Shown one piece after another: positions 43,253-56,530 of a DNA stretch of 64,000 nucleotides (positions are counted from its first letter, which is position 1; every line of letters starts with the position of its first letter). Made by a program: the position numbers and the translations under genes. Source of the DNA: Sesamum alatum (Eukaryota > Streptophyta > Magnoliopsida > Lamiales > Pedaliaceae); contig JACGWO010000010.1 of assembly GCA_034509735.1 (NCBI GenBank), forward strand, positions 15,823,193 to 15,887,192. The letters run 5' to 3'. The notes below the pieces were generated by a model. It made no database searches. It saw nothing but the letters and a program-made list of their open reading frames with translations, and was not told where the DNA came from.

Positions 43253-44864
43253 TTAGACCATTTCGGGATCAAATATTTGGGAGAGGATATCCACTTTCCA
43301 CTGACGGCACTGGCCATCAAAAAGATCAAGAATATGAGTAGGCCACGAGTGGTCAAGGGTTGTCGGCGGTTTCGGGATAAAGCCTTGGATGGTTGGGATC
43401 CATGGGTCCTCCCAAATTGGGAGGGGGGTTTGGGATGTCACAGTAAAGCAAGCCCTTTCCTTGATGAGTTCTATACATTTGACAACGTCTTGCTATATCC
43501 AGGTTGCTCCATGCACCTGCACAAAGGAGAGGTAATTAGAATAGTTTCTAACATATTTAGCCAGGAGGAGCTTACACCAAAGTTTGTCGCTTTTTTGAGC
43601 CACACTCCATGCAATTTTGGAAATAAGGGCCTTGTTAAAATCTGCAAATTTTTGAAGCCCAAGTCCTCCCATTCCTTTAGATTGGCAGATTACTCCCCAT
43701 AATTTCAGTGCAAGCATTCTGTTATTCCCATCAGAGCCGTCCATTTGCCACCAGAAGCGTCTTGAGAGCGAGTCCAACTTGTTGCAGATTTTTTTTTGGT
43801 GTAGTAATGTTGACCGGAAGGGACTGTGCCACTTATTTGATAAGGACCAACTTCCTTGCTTTGGAGAGGTTTTAGCCTTCCAGGAAGAGAGTCTTTTTGC
43901 CATCTTCTCCATAAGGTCATTGAAAGGAAAGCTTCCGGGTGGGTTGTTTACAGAATGGTAGGCCAAGATGTTTCGCTTGGTGGGTGCATTCATTCATCTC
44001 TGGAATCTCCATCAAGATCCTCCAATTTCAGTTAGGCACATTTATGCTAAAATGGATGAAGGATTTGCAGCTATTGGTTTTGTGGCAGAACCATTCTTCG
44101 AATTTAGAGAGCCACTCCTTGACAGCTCGTGCGTCTCGCTCTTTCGCCTTACCGAAGATAGTAAGATCATCAGCATAGAGCAGGTATGAGATAGAGCGGG
44201 CAGTTCTACTCACTTTGAATCCATTGATGTTAACCCATAGATTCCTCAAAGAGGAGCAAATGAGAGAGACCCTCAACATAAATGATAAAGAGATCAAGTG
44301 AAAGGGGGTCTCCCTATCTAATTCCTCGGGATGGTTTGAAGAAGTCGAAGGGGGCACCATTGATCAGCAGTGAGAAGCTGCCCGAGGTGATGCACTGCGA
44401 GATCCATGTGACAAATTCAGGACAAAAGCTGATGTGTTCCATGAGTTTCATCAAGGCCGACCACTCCACTTTGTCACAGGCTTTATTAAGATCAATCTTG
44501 CTAGCTATGAAGCCTTTCTTTCCCTTTTTCCGATGAAGGTAATGCATGAGTTCATGGGATATGATTGAGTTCTCATTGATGGTTCTCCTTGGGATAGAAG
44601 CCATTTGGGATGGGGAAATGATTTTGTCTAGGAAAGGCTTTTGCTTGCCAGCAGTTTTGAGATGATTTTGTATGTAGTGTTATAGAGGCTAATGTGTCGG
44701 GACTGGTCGACAATGGAAGCTTGAGTGGTTTTTAGCATGAGCGTGATGTATGTGTGGTACAAGGTTGAGGGAAGTTGGCCTGTTGTGAAGAACTGAAATG
44801 TAGCCTGTGTGACCTGGTCACCGATATGCCAGAATCGCTTGAAAAAAATTAGGGGGGAACCCAT
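43253..44864 (-). pseudogene. LINE reverse transcriptase
   Basis: Minus-strand pieces in order: the region before the fingers (PSTLYHTYITLMLKT), KIDLNKACDKVEW (first catalytic Asp), GSFSLLINGAPFDFFKPSRGIR followed in another frame by the RQGDPLS motif, YADD (SYLLYADDLTIFGKA), and the C-terminal LDSLSRRFWWQMD and GGLGLQKFADFNKAL segments. At least four frames are used, so it is dead. It would perform target-primed reverse transcription if intact. Confidence 0.88.
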
Positions 44865-45108
44865 TCGCTTCAGGGCTCTTAAGGGGGGTCATACTGAAGA
44901 CCACATCCTTGATTTCTGCTGGAGAGGGGATCCTTATGAGTTCCTGGTTATCGCAAGCTAAGACCAATCACGACATCAAATCTTGAAAGATAGTCAAAGT
45001 GGACATGTGATTTTGTGGAAGTTCAGAAGTGAAGAGGGAACGAAACTGTGCAGAAAATTCGTTACCTATATGGTCCTATTTCGTGGCCACATTACCTTGG
45101 CATGTCAG

Positions 45109-47343
45109 TGTTAGATTAGGTGACAGAAAGCCAATTGGATTGGCGGTTTTAGGTACTATTTAGCAATCTTTATTAAGTAATATTGACTTGATTAATATAG
45201 TAAGTATTCATCCGTGGCACTATGTGTTTGTTGTGCTTACTGATTACGTTAAACGGTATTTTAACATCACAACAAATGCCCACAGACCAATTTGATAACC
45301 CATGTAGTTGAGTTGCGCATTGGATGGCAGCTATGAAACCAACTTCTGAGGGTTGGTCTGAAACGTTCCAAGTCGAGGACCTCGGGACAGGGCATAGAGG
45401 GTCCTATAGAGACTTGCATTAAGGATTGAATTCATTGGATGAGTGTTGTGTTTCATTGGCGACAGACGTTGGACGTATATGCAATATTAGTGGGTTAGTT
45501 GACAAGGGTGTTAGCTGACTGATCTGACTCGCGGGAATCATCATATGGAAGCCTTGGAGGCTTGGTCGGTATGACTGGAATTCCCGTCTCCGATAGTACG
45601 AGGTTAGTCCTCGGACTTGAGGAATCATGGGAGTCACATGCATATGATGGTTGTATCTAGGATCTAGTAAGAGATGCCCATATCTGGGATACGTTCATTA
45701 TAAGCTTTATCCAATGCAGTCGGAATATGTATTGAGGACGGTGGATTCCAAGATAGGATACGTCACCTATCAGTATAGACAGTCGAGTCTCCTATGCGCT
45801 CTGAGACGGTTTAAGCTCTTAAAGTCCGTGATCACAACGATTGGTCGAGTAGGGAATGGTTTCCTACGTCGATCAATAGAGCAAATGTGTCTCGAGTTAT
45901 TGAGCATAGTTGTCTAGTCCAGGATGGAAATCGACGCTCAATTCTATTCCCTAGACTTAGACCAGGAGACGGATGATGGAAGGAATGTACTCCTATGCTA
46001 CTTGGAGGCCTATTCGTTCACGCTAACATTCACCTAGTCTGTAGTGCCATGGACCGTTAATAGACGGTCACCATGGTGACGGGCATTTTCCAATTAATGA
46101 TTAATTAGAAAATAGTTAATTAAATTGGATTTAATTGACCAAGTGTGTTGGACACAAGCCCAAGTCTAGCTGAGGGTGAACCTAAAGAGTCACACACAAA
46201 TCACTATGGAATTGGTAGAATTAATTTGAAATTAATTCTAGAAGAAATGAATTAATTTAATTAGATTAAAATAATTCAAGGAGAAAAATAAATGATTGGA
46301 TCATTTATTGAAAAATCCATTTGATGGATGGTCCAATAATTAATTAATTGGATTAGTTGATTCTTGGCCTTAGAACCTTTAAATTAATTTGATTAAATTT
46401 ATCGAGTTTGGATTAATTAATTGATTGGATCAATTAATTAGAGTTTGAACTTGTGTTTATTTAATTGGATTAAATAAACTACTTGGCATCAATTGGAATG
46501 ATATTAATTGGATTAATATCTATTCAACAAACTTTTATTTGGACTTGATTCAATTAGATTAAATCAATGTCTAAGACTAGTAGTGCAAGTCCATGGAAAA
46601 ATACAAGTTCTAACAAGTTAAGGAGGAATTAATATCCTCTACATATAATCACATATGTCCAGCAATAATGCTGCATAATGGGGTGGTTTTTTTTATGCAA
46701 CATGGTTGGAGGTTATGCATGAATATGTTAGTGTGTGTAGGTTACCTTGGAGGTAACTTGTAGTTTTTGAATTTTGAATTCTGCTACACAAAAAACTATA
46801 CACACAAGACTTGTTTGATACTTGATTTTTCTCCATATAAAAAAAAAAAAAAATCATCCAAATATACTTAAAATCTCTGAAAATTTTCTCCCTTTTGTGT
46901 TCATACCTTTTGGAAAGGATTGAACAACAAAACATTCCAAAAATCACTAAACAATAGTGTTGTTTTGGAATTGTTTTTCTTCTCTTCTCTACTACTATCT
47001 AGCAATACTTTAGACAACTCTTCCAGGTGTGGTGTGGACAAATTAGAGGGATTCTAATTTCGATCCTCAAGCGAACAGAAGGATAAACGGAAAGTGAACA
47101 ATGCTAGGAATCGGTTCTACGTGCAACGAACATAAGGTTGGTTTTCATTTACGTTACATGTACCTTTTTGTTTTCTTCCTTTAGCCACTTGTCCAGCATT
47201 CTTCTCCTCTTTTATTTATGCTTTGACATACACCGAATGCTCGGAAACTTCAAAGGGACACCCTTTGAACCCATTTTAAATTATGCTTTAAATTCACGTT
47301 TTTACGCTTCAGTTGCGTTCTCGGGTCGTACCCAATTCTTTCA
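45109..47343 (+). mobile_element. solo LTR (A-related family D) in the LINE, TSD GTCAG
   Basis: 2235 bp, starting TGTTAGATTAGGTGACAG and ending CCAATTCTTTCA, flanked by GTCAG at 45104-45108 and 47344-47348. It shares the U3 core with A, B and C (about 46030-46195). No internal sequence, PBS or second LTR, so it is a product of LTR-LTR recombination. Confidence 0.9.
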
Positions 47344-47518
47344 GTCAGGATCGAGTGGATGAAATTGGCCTGTGATTGGAGGATTGCTGTGAGGTGGAAG
47401 AATCTGGTGTTTGCGTCGCCATCCTCCAATCATCTTTGTTTAGTTTTCTGCCTCCAATTGGTTTTCAGTCTTTTAAATTTTTCATCTAGTTCGCATTGGA
47501 GGTTGTACTCTATTTCGA

Positions 47519-48227
47519 TCACCTCAATGCTCTGGTCAAGCTTTTGGACCTCTTCGATTTTTGTTTAATGGTTGGGATCCTTTTCTTGGCACCATCCAAA
47601 AGTGGGTTTGTTCCATTTTCGGAGGTGTCCCCTGTGTGCTTCGAGCATTTGGTGTAGCTGGTTGCAAGGGTCACTGGCACCTGTACCTGAAACAAGCCAA
47701 GTATCAGCAAATAAACAGTTTCGCATGAGAATCTCGACACACATATCCTCAAAAAAGAACGGTCTAGGGCGATTAGCATTGTTCGGGTGAGTGTCAAGCA
47801 GGAAGGGGCAGTGATTGGAGGCAATAGTAGGGAGGTGGAAGGTGATGGATTTGGGATATAAGAGGCACCAAATAGCATTAGCAACCCTACTATCAAGTCT
47901 AGATTGTATATTTACAAGACCGGGGTGTTTATTTGACCAAGTAAAGTAGCTTCCCGAGAAGCCCAAATCAACAAGTTGAGATGTGTCAAATTCATCTCCC
48001 AACCAATTCCTAGAGGTACATGCAAAAGGTCTACCACCCCTCTTTTCTTCCTGTGATATAAACAACATTAAAATCTCCCATGACAACCGTAGTCCATCAA
48101 AAGTGTGTGCAATATCAGTAATGGACTGCCAAAATAAAGGTTTAAGGGTCGAGATAGCTGGGCACTGAACGCCTGTGAATTGCCATGGTTGTGGGTCCGC
48201 ATTTAGATATATCAAAGCATTAATCAA
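47519..48227 (-). pseudogene. LINE endonuclease domain
   Basis: The frame reads EEKRGGRPF, LVDLGFSGSYFTWSNKHP, IQSRLDSRVAN and ASNHCPFLLDT, the order of the L1-type apurinic endonuclease (EK.GG, DLGF.G..FTW.N, RLDR, SDH.P). The GDFN motif is present in a neighbouring frame (MGDFNVVYI near 48085), so there is a frameshift there. The catalytic SDH reads SNH. Confidence 0.82.
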
Positions 48228-49494
48228 CCACAGATTAGAAAAAACAATGTGTTACATTCAAACAAGATGTCCAAAACAAGACATAGGCCACCGACCTTAT
48301 TTAAAACAGGAACAAAATCAAAACGAGTCAAGTTACAGCTTTGGAGAAAAGAAGAAAGCTTACCGGTGTTGAGCAGTTTTGATTTCACTAAGGGAAGACA
48401 ATGTCAAGTTTGTGATTTCTTAGAAGGTTCCGTAGCATTCTCCTTGCCGCCGGTCGGGCCAACCCACGATAATTCCAAGTCAGGATTTTCATTGAATCAC
48501 TCCCTTGGCCCCCTTGGGCGACTCGATAGAGATGAAATTCCATTAATTGTTCTTCTTTACATAGTTATTGGGTACAGATTTCCAGGTCTTCATAGCCATT
48601 GTTGCCACATTGATCATGAAAATTTTTCCTTTCGGAGCACACTCTCATCTCACTGTATTCACCATTTTCATAATTATCAAATGCAACTTTCCTTTGTACT
48701 GGGCTTTCTTTTTCATACGAACAATTCTTCCTTTTTTCTCCACCATCATTTTTTTCATGAATTAGCTCGAGTATAAAAGTCTAATTTCTGTCAACATTTG
48801 TTAGTGAGTCGAGCCAAAGGTGTTGTTCAGGTGGGGGAGTATTTTCGTGGTTCTCAGTTTCTTGTGCATGTTGAGTGTTGGTCATAGTTTTTGGTTTTTT
48901 TGTGGTCCAATTATTTGGTATGGGGCTGAAGTGGGGGGTCGTTTAGTAGCTTGGGCCTCACTGGGGGAGGTTGTGGGCTGGTTTGGGTAACATTCAGTGG
49001 GGTTTGTCGGCCATATTGTCGAACAGAGGCCTTTGGGCTTGTGTTGAGTTAAGGAGTTTGTTTTGGGTCATTTTAGTAGTTGGGCTCAACTTTTGAGTAT
49101 TTTTGTGGATGGAGTGGGCCCAGCTGGTTGGGTGTGTTGAAGTGAGCTTTTGGTAATCAGGTGGCCATATAGAGGTTGGGGTTGGCCTTAGTTTATGGTG
49201 GGTAGGCAGGAAGAGGCTTTTCCATTTTCAGATATGGAGGGTTCATTTTGGCTTAGAGGTAGTATATTACCAGGGTCATTTAATGTGATTAGTACCCCTT
49301 TGGGGAAATCAAGTACAGGAAGGGTGTCAGAGCTGAGTTTGCGGTTGGTGAGTTTGTTTTGGTCAGCCATCATTGGGTCGACTCGAAAATGGGTTGTTGC
49401 CGAGTCCGCTCGAACTATGAGGTTTGTGAGAGATAAGGAAGGCGCATCGTAGCTATTCTGGCTTTGGTGTCGGAGATGTAGGTTTTTTGTTTGC

Positions 49495-50286
49495 CTATGG
49501 GGTTTTTTTCTTATGTGCAGTCATGAAGGGGTTTGTGATAAGTGTATTTTTGGCTTTCAACCAGGGTCCAAAGCGGATAGGGGTGTTTTGGTGGGTTTGA
49601 ATGGACTGGTCTTCTTGGCACAAAGGTGTATTTGAACAGGAGGGTACCTTATGGCCGATCACACCGCACCAATGGCAAAATTCACCCAAGCATTCATACC
49701 TGATTTCGACGGCGATTATTTTCTGATTCTGGCCTTTGATGATGAGGTGGTCTCTAAGTGAGTTGTTGATATTGGCTTCAATTCGAATGCAGAGGGCCTC
49801 CATCGTTGATTTCAAAAGCAAGGTCTGTGGAAATGAATTTCCCAATAGAGTTCCCAATGTTTTCAGCCATTTTCGGATTGATAAGCATAACTGCCAACCC
49901 AATCGCCTATACCCATATTTGGATTTTTGTGAGGTCCACTTCATCGAGGGTTCCTCCGGTAGCCAAGGTCTTGAAACAATCAAATTGCCCTGGAATGACC
50001 ATGAGCTTTGGCTCTAAATTCGGTGGCGGTCATCTTCATTGTCGAGGAGAAAACCTAGGGTATTTGGTCCTATGGTCTTGATGTGTGTTTTTTGTGGAAT
50101 TTTCCAGGCTTTGGCTAAGGTAGCTTTGATAGCATTGTGATTTAGGGTTTTATCACTGAGAATGTTCCCAATGATTGGATATTTTGTAGAATCTAAAGGG
50201 AGATTTTCCAAGTTGGCTTCATCATCAGAGAGTTCGAGTTGGAGGGTGTGGTCAAGGAGGAGGTCCACTGGGTCAAGGTCAGCCAT
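49495..50286 (-). pseudogene. LINE ORF1 (DUF4283-like and zinc knuckle)
   Basis: ATG at 50286 opens MADLDPVDLLLDHTLQL. The first frame ends after NTLGFLLDNEDDRHRI at 50014, and the continuation (PWLPEEPSMKWTSQKS...) lies in another frame at 49495-49983. It ends in a CX2CX4HX4C knuckle, CHWCGVIGHKVPSC. This is the usual layout of plant L1 ORF1, an RNA-binding nucleic-acid chaperone. It ends near 49495; the stretch down to the endonuclease (48230-49490) is coding-degenerate. Confidence 0.8.
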
Positions 50287-50526
50287 GTTTAGGTAAGTTA
50301 GGGGGGTCTATGGAAGTGAATGAGAAGTAATGAGGTAGGGACAGTCCGAAGTGGTGATTAATGACAGGATGAACAAAGGATGGGGGAAGTAGGCCTGTGG
50401 TAGGTCGGAGAGTTAATACCGGATGTCAAAGAATGTACTCAGTGGGAAGGCAAAATACTTCGATTCCACATGGGATTTTGGAGAGATAACGAAATTCTGA
50501 AAAGGGTGGCTTTTTGTTTGTCTGTT

Positions 50527-50693
50527 AGCTTACAAGGTTCAAATATTTTATTTTGAGATTTTATAAGCTCTTTACGAAAAAGTTTGCCAAACAAATTTTT
50601 GGAGCTTATAAGCTTTCAAACATCTTGTAAGATGTTTTGAGAAGCCTATAAGCTTTTGAGAAGCTTATAAGCTTAGCCAAACACCCTCTAAAT
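50527..50693. mobile_element. TIR-family DNA element, right part
   Basis: It begins with the LINE target duplication and ends TTAGCCAAACACCCTC, the inverted copy of the left end at 40943. Confidence 0.65.
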
Positions 50694-51392
50694 CAGCAGA
50701 CAAGCTAACCCCACTGTTCATGCTCTCACATAAATCACAACGATTCTTCCTTATTTGAGGAATACTATAGTCTTTACGATCTCAAAACATTTAAACCTGA
50801 CAGTATTCACCATAAAGCATGGCTATCTTTCGTAGACAAATGAAATAAGTTGATGATATAGTCCACCTTTCTTCTATTCATCGGCTTATATTAGTTGAAG
50901 AGTCGATAAGATATTCCCTTCATTCTTTCTCAATGTTGTTTATGGAATCTAATTCTTTTGGGGTTACAGTCTTTTCTGTTTTTTAATTCTGTCATTGGTT
51001 TTGACTCTAACTTGCTACAAAAAGATAACTAGCATCCGTGTTGTTAAACTCTATTTATCTTAATTCATGAAGTATTTTCTTATGAAAGGAAAAAAAAAAG
51101 ACTAAATAATAAAAAAATAAAATAAGGAAGACTCCATTTCTTCTTTTTTTTTTTCCCCCTTTCTCATTTCTTTTTCTCTTTCCCTAATTTTATTTCTTTT
51201 GCCTTTCTTCTCTTTTATTTTTTTTTCCTATGATCTTCTTTAAGAGGGTACGCAATAATATTTTGAAAATTCGAAGGTATTTCAACTAAAATGATCACTT
51301 TGGATTAGCAAAAGGATTAAACGACCATTCATCATCTAAACTAAGCAGCCAACTAATATTTTGAACTATATTTAATTTATCTATCCTATCAT
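50694..51392. other. no recognised feature
   Basis: AT-rich sequence without a credible gene. The one visible oddity is a pyrimidine-rich tract at about 51135-51235 (TTTCCCCCTTTCTC and similar). Confidence 0.5.
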
Positions 51393-51598
51393 AAAGGGAT
51401 TAAACGACACAATGGGGAAGTTTTTGATACCATTTACATCAAAAATTATATTCACCAAAATACCCTTAATTTTTTTAGAATTTACCCACTCACTCTTCAG
51501 TCACAACAGTCTAACTCTGTTGAACAATCCACGTCTTCTCAAACTCTCAAGCAAACTTCTCTTCAAACTCTCAGTGTCGGTAGAAATTTGGATAATTC
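51393..51598 (+). repeat. repeat R, first copy, start (continues 55732-56530)
   Basis: From about TCATAAAGGG onward the sequence matches 58966-59150 (CACAATGGGGAAGTTTTTGA against CACAATGGGGTAGTTTTGA, ACCAAAATACCCTTAA in both). It is interrupted at 51598 by a solo LTR and continues at 55732. The first bases TCTATCCTATCATAAAGGG resemble plant Helitron 5' ends, but no matching 3' end was identified. Confidence 0.7.
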
Positions 51599-54500
51599 TG
51601 TTAGAATAGGTGACCAGAAAGTCAATTAGATTGGCTACACTGGGAATTATTAATCGATCTTTATCAAAGTAATATTATACGGATGGATAAAGTAAGTATT
51701 CATCATTTGAAAAATGTGTTTGTTGTGCTTACTACTCACATTGAATGGCGTTTCAATGTCACAACAAATGCCGACAGACCGATTGCTTAAACCCATTGAG
51801 TTGCGCTGCGCATAGATTGGTGTCTATGAAACCAACTCCTTGAGGGTCGGTCTAAAACATTCCAAGTCGAGGACCTCGACACTAGGCCTCGAGTGACCTA
51901 TAGAGACTTGCACTAAGTATTGCATTCACGGGGTGAGTGCGAGTTTCATCGGTGCCAGACGTAGGTCGTCTATGCAATTTAGTTGGGTTAGTTGGCAAGG
52001 TAGTCGACTGGCTGAATTGACTCGCGAGAATCGTAATTGGAAGCCATGGAGGCTTGGTTGGTATGACTGAAATTCCCGGTTCCTATAGTACGGGATTAGT
52101 CCTCGGACTTGAGGAACATGACAGTCGCATGCATATGAAGGTTGTATCTTGGATCTGGCGAGAGGTGACCGTGTCTTCGATATGATCATTATAAGCCTTG
52201 TCCAGTGCAGTCAGAGTATGTAGTGAGGACGGTGGATTCCAAGAAAGAATCTATCCCCTGTCAGTATTTGACAACTATGTCTCCTATGCGCTATAAGATG
52301 GTTTAGACTCTTCAAGTCTACGGCCGTAGCGATTGGTCGAGTAGGGAATGGTTCCCTAAGTCGATCAATAGAGTAAATGCGTCTCCAGTACGAAGTATAG
52401 TTGCCTAGTCCAGGATGGGAACCGACGCCCAATCCGATGCCCTAAACTAAGGCTAAGAGATGGTCGACGGAAGGACTATACCTGTATGGAATTCGGAGCC
52501 TAAATATTCACACCAACATTCACCTAGTCTCTAGCGCCATAGACCGTTGCTAGATGGCCACCCATGTGAAAAGATTGTGGATCGTCCCGGGAAATAGCGC
52601 GAATGCGGAAGCGCGGTATAAAATTGAATACAAAAATTAAAGCATGCTTAGATAAAATAAATAAACACGTTCAAGGGGTGTACCCTTGAACTTTCCCGGG
52701 TGTTCGGTGTATCTCATGATATTAAAGAACATAAATAAATCATGGAGGCCATAGGATTAAAAATAAAATGAACGAAAAATTAAATCGGAACCTACCGATT
52801 GTCGTTTTCGTCTTCTAACTGCTACTCGTGTTGTTCCCCGATTTGCTCCAAGTCTCGTTCTTGAGACTCTCCAAATAGTAACACGCAATTCACCCACGTA
52901 CCTTGCACGTCGTGCTAGCGAACGAACAAGTATAATATTGGAGAGGATGAATTAATAACACGTTATTAATTAACGGTATTAATTCTCCTTTTGATCTAAT
53001 GTTCCAAGAACAAAAGAATCAAGAAGTATTTTCTTGAGAGTGAGAGAGAGAGGGCGGACGAGAGAAGGGAGAGAGGGAGCCGAGTTTGTGTGTGTTGTGT
53101 GTGTGTTGGAATTTCATCACTCAAATATTGAAAGGCTAGGACTATATGTAGAGGAGGAGTTTAATCCTCTTTAAACTCCAACTCTAAAGAGGTCTATTTT
53201 GACTAGGATTTTGACCTAGTCAAAGTCCTAGTCAAAGTAGTATTTGACCTAGTCAAATTAATCCTAGCCATCCATCTCTCCCTTTCAATCTCAACCATTA
53301 ATTTAATTTAATGGAATATTTAAATCCTATTAAATATTCCAAAGGAAAAATAAATAAATATAATAAACTATAAATATTTATTCTAGGCCTATTAAATTAA
53401 TCCTCTAATAAATCTAATTTATTAGATTAATTTCTTTTATCAAATAACAGGAATTAATTCTCCAAGAAAATAAAGGACCCGATTAAATCCAATTTAATCA
53501 TTCCTTTTCTCCAATATTTAATTCTAAATTAAATACTTGATGTGTGTGACTCTTTAGGTTCACCTTTCAGCTAGACTTGGTCGGATTCCTAGAATCCGTC
53601 CGTTACCATGGGTGGCCATCTAGCAACGGTCCATGGCACTAGAGCAGGTGAATTTTCAAGGATGAACATTTAGGCTCTAACAGTACACTTGTCCTTCTGT
53701 CTACGGCCTCACCACTTAGGGTCTAGGGCACGGAAAATGCAGGTACCCATTTTGGACCTAAGTGTCGGTCTGTCCTTACTAAACGCCGCAAGGGAAGCCT
53801 TCCCTTCTGTTCAGTTACTGTGGCCACAGATTTTAGGGACAAGACACAGAGCATACGTAAGGCTCAACTGTCAATGCCTTTTGACAGGAGACAGATCCTT
53901 TCTTGGAAACTACTGTTACTTTGTACACCAGAGTTGCACTAGACATGGCTTATGACTACTCAAGTGCTTCTTGGCAATCTCTCACCATATCTAAGATACA
54001 GACTTGATACACAGGTAAACTCAGCAGTTCCTCAAGTCAAAGGACTTGTCCTGTACCGTTGATATCGGGAATACATGTCATACCTTGCTGACCCTACTCA
54101 AGGTCCTCCGTAAGACGGTTGTCGCGAGTCACCTCAGTCAACTGCTCCCCAGCAGGCTAACCCACTAACACTGCTTACACGACCTTCATCACCCGTCGAT
54201 GAAATACGACAGCAGATGCTTAGTGCAAGTCTCAAAGGGAATCCCAGTACCCATTTTCGAGATTCCTTGACTTGGAGTTTTCCGGACTGATTCGGCGGGA
54301 CTGATTTCATGGGCCTACCTCCAACCGTAGTCCCAGTCCCCGAAATGGGCTTTCAGTCCGTGGGCTTTGTTTGCGTAGTGAACAGATAGATAAAGCAGTA
54401 AAGTGAACGCAAACAAAGTAATGCCAGAATGAATTTCACTTCTTTATTCATTAATAGTTTTATCAAAACACTGAAATTGTCTAGACATGGGTTACATTTT

Positions 54501-55731
54501 GCCTGCCAAGATTGGCTACATGGTCACCTATTCTAACACCATGGTGACGGGCATTTTTTATTAATGGTTAATGAGAAGTAATTAATTCAATTGGATATAA
54601 TTAATCATTTGTGTTGGACACAAGCCCAAGTTTAGCTGAGGGTGAACCTAAAGAGTCACACACAAATCACTGTGGAAGTAGTGGAATTAATTTTGGAAGA
54701 AGTGAATCAATTTAATTGGATTAAATTGATTTCAGGTGAATATAAATGATTGGATCATTTATTGAGAGAGTCCATTGGATGGATGGCCCAATAATTAATT
54801 AATTTTGGGCTTAATACCTTTAAATTAATTGGATTAATTTATTAGGTTTGGCTTACTTAATTGATTGGATCAATTAATTAGTGTTTGAGCTTATGTTTAT
54901 TTAATTGCATTAAATAAACATTTGGATTTCAATAAGGTTTGAAATTAATTGGATTAATTTAAAACCCATGGATCACAATATTTAATTTGATTAAATCAAA
55001 ATCGGTCAAACCGGTTCATGACTTGAAGTCTAAGCTCAAGGAGTTAAAGCAAGTTGAGTAGGAGTTGAAAATCCTCCATGGAATGTATACATATGGGAGG
55101 TTGCACAAGTAGTGCACTCATATGATGGGTAGTGGTGCACATGTTGTGCATAGTGTGTAAAAGTTATTTTGAAAATACTTATTTTGTATGTAATTTTGAT
55201 TACACTAAACACAAGACTTATATATGCTTTTCAACTTCCTAACTTGCTCTCCCCTCTCACTAAGCCACAAAATTTTCTTCCATTTTTCTCTATTTTTGAG
55301 TTCTCTTTGAATTAGATTCAAGATGAGAACATGAGAAATACGTATACACTAATCAATAGTGTAATACAGTTTCGATTCTTCCCCATCAAGCTCCCACCTA
55401 GCAGTAGATCTAGATCTACATTCCCAGTGTGGTGTGGACCATCTTTAGAGGGATTCTAATTTGCGTCCTAAAGTGAACGGAAAAGGAACGAAAAGGGAAT
55501 CAATGCTTGTTGCCGTTCTATATGTGAAACGAAAAAGGTAATGTTCCGATTTAAATTTGCATTTTTCGTTTCCTCCTCTAGCCACATATTCAAGCATATT
55601 TTTCTTTATGTTATGATGCTTTTGAATACACCAAACGCCCAGGAATTCAAAGGGAACACCCCTTTGAAATCATTTTAAATTTCTTTTATTTTACGCTTCC
55701 GTCGCGTGCTCGGGTCGTACCGATTCTTTCA
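51599..55731 (+). mobile_element. solo LTR (family D) containing another solo LTR, TSD AATTC
   Basis: It starts TGTTAGAATAGGTGACC and ends ACCGATTCTTTCA, flanked by AATTC at 51594-51598 and 55732-55736. The empty site is visible in the paralogous copy at about 59150. Without the nested LTR it is ~2.16 kb, similar in size and sequence to 45109-47343. Confidence 0.92.
52567..54538 (-). mobile_element. solo LTR of the element C family, TSD CCATG
   Basis: 1972 bp, starting TGAAAAGATTGTGG and ending TATTCTAACA on the plus strand, matching both C LTRs throughout. CCATG flanks it (52562-52566 and 54539-54543). The undisturbed target is seen in the other D LTR at 46068-46080. It keeps the W-box array (about 53199-53256). 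More diverged from the C LTRs than those are from each other, so it is older. Confidence 0.93.
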
Positions 55732-56530
55732 AATTCATCTTCCTGCAGAAGCGCAAAAACGGTTGGAACCCCATCATATTAGAGCCTCTCAACTGCAACT
55801 TCTCCTCAAATTCTCAATTGTAGATTTCTCCTCAATCTCTACATACTCTCTCCTTCGTTAAGCTGTAAGTCAATTCTCCAGCCTCAGTTGCGTGCTAGAA
55901 GTGTTTGAGAAAACCCCCCACCCAACTCCCCAAACTTGTCGACCGCGCTTAAAGACTCTCAACTATGGACTTTTAATCAATTCTCCAGCCTCCGCTGCAC
56001 GCTTAAAGTGTTTGAGAAAATTCCCCACCGAACTCTCAACTGCTCGACCGCGCTTTCTCAACCGTAGACTCTCAATCAATTCTCCAGCTTCAGCTGCACC
56101 GCTTAAACTCTTTGGGAAAAATCCTCACCCAACTCTCAACTCCTTGACCGCGCTTAAAGTGTTTGAGAAATTTATTCTCGCGAGTGACATGGTTAAGTGT
56201 TTGACAAATTTACCTTCTGGAGCATAATTTTGTGCACTCTGGTTTTTGTGAATTCTAGACCTTCTGGAGCATAATTTTGTGTACTCTTTGTTTTTGTGAA
56301 TCGTAGAAGAAAAGTTTTGGACTCTTAGGGTCTGAACATTTGGAAGCTACTAATTTTCATATGATTTCCTATACTTCAAATACGTGTGCATTTGTAAAAT
56401 TTAAATAAGTGATTTCATACATGGAATTTTGTGCACGTACATTAGTGAATCTTTTACAATTTGCATTTTTGTTTGGATAAACTTTGGAGGGGAATGGTAA
56501 TAGAGAATTTCCTAAATCCTATAGAACTGA
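55732..56530 (+). repeat. repeat R, first copy, continued
   Basis: Matches 59150-59785. It includes three tandem units starting at 55870, 55977 and 56076, each with TCAATTCTCCAGC, a C/T-rich stretch and GCTTAAAGTGTTTGAGAAA, and two copies of GAGCATAATTTTGTG (56219, 56270). No coding frame is preserved between the two copies of R, so I see no gene. Confidence 0.7.

Larger units (their letters stand above)
42098..50526 (-). mobile_element. L1-type LINE retrotransposon, degenerate (split by a solo LTR)
   Basis: The minus-strand domain order is ORF1 (50286 to 49495), endonuclease (48227 to 47565), RT (44864 to ~43490), zf-RVT (43108 to 42761) and RNase H (42754 to 42425), followed by a poly-A tail seen as T15 at 42096-42110. 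An imperfect 13-bp target duplication flanks it: AGCTTATAAGATT (42085-42097) and AGCTTACAAGGTT (50527-50539), 11 of 13 matching. Without the inserted LTR it is about 6.2 kb, full-length for a plant L1. Many frameshifts. Confidence 0.9.
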
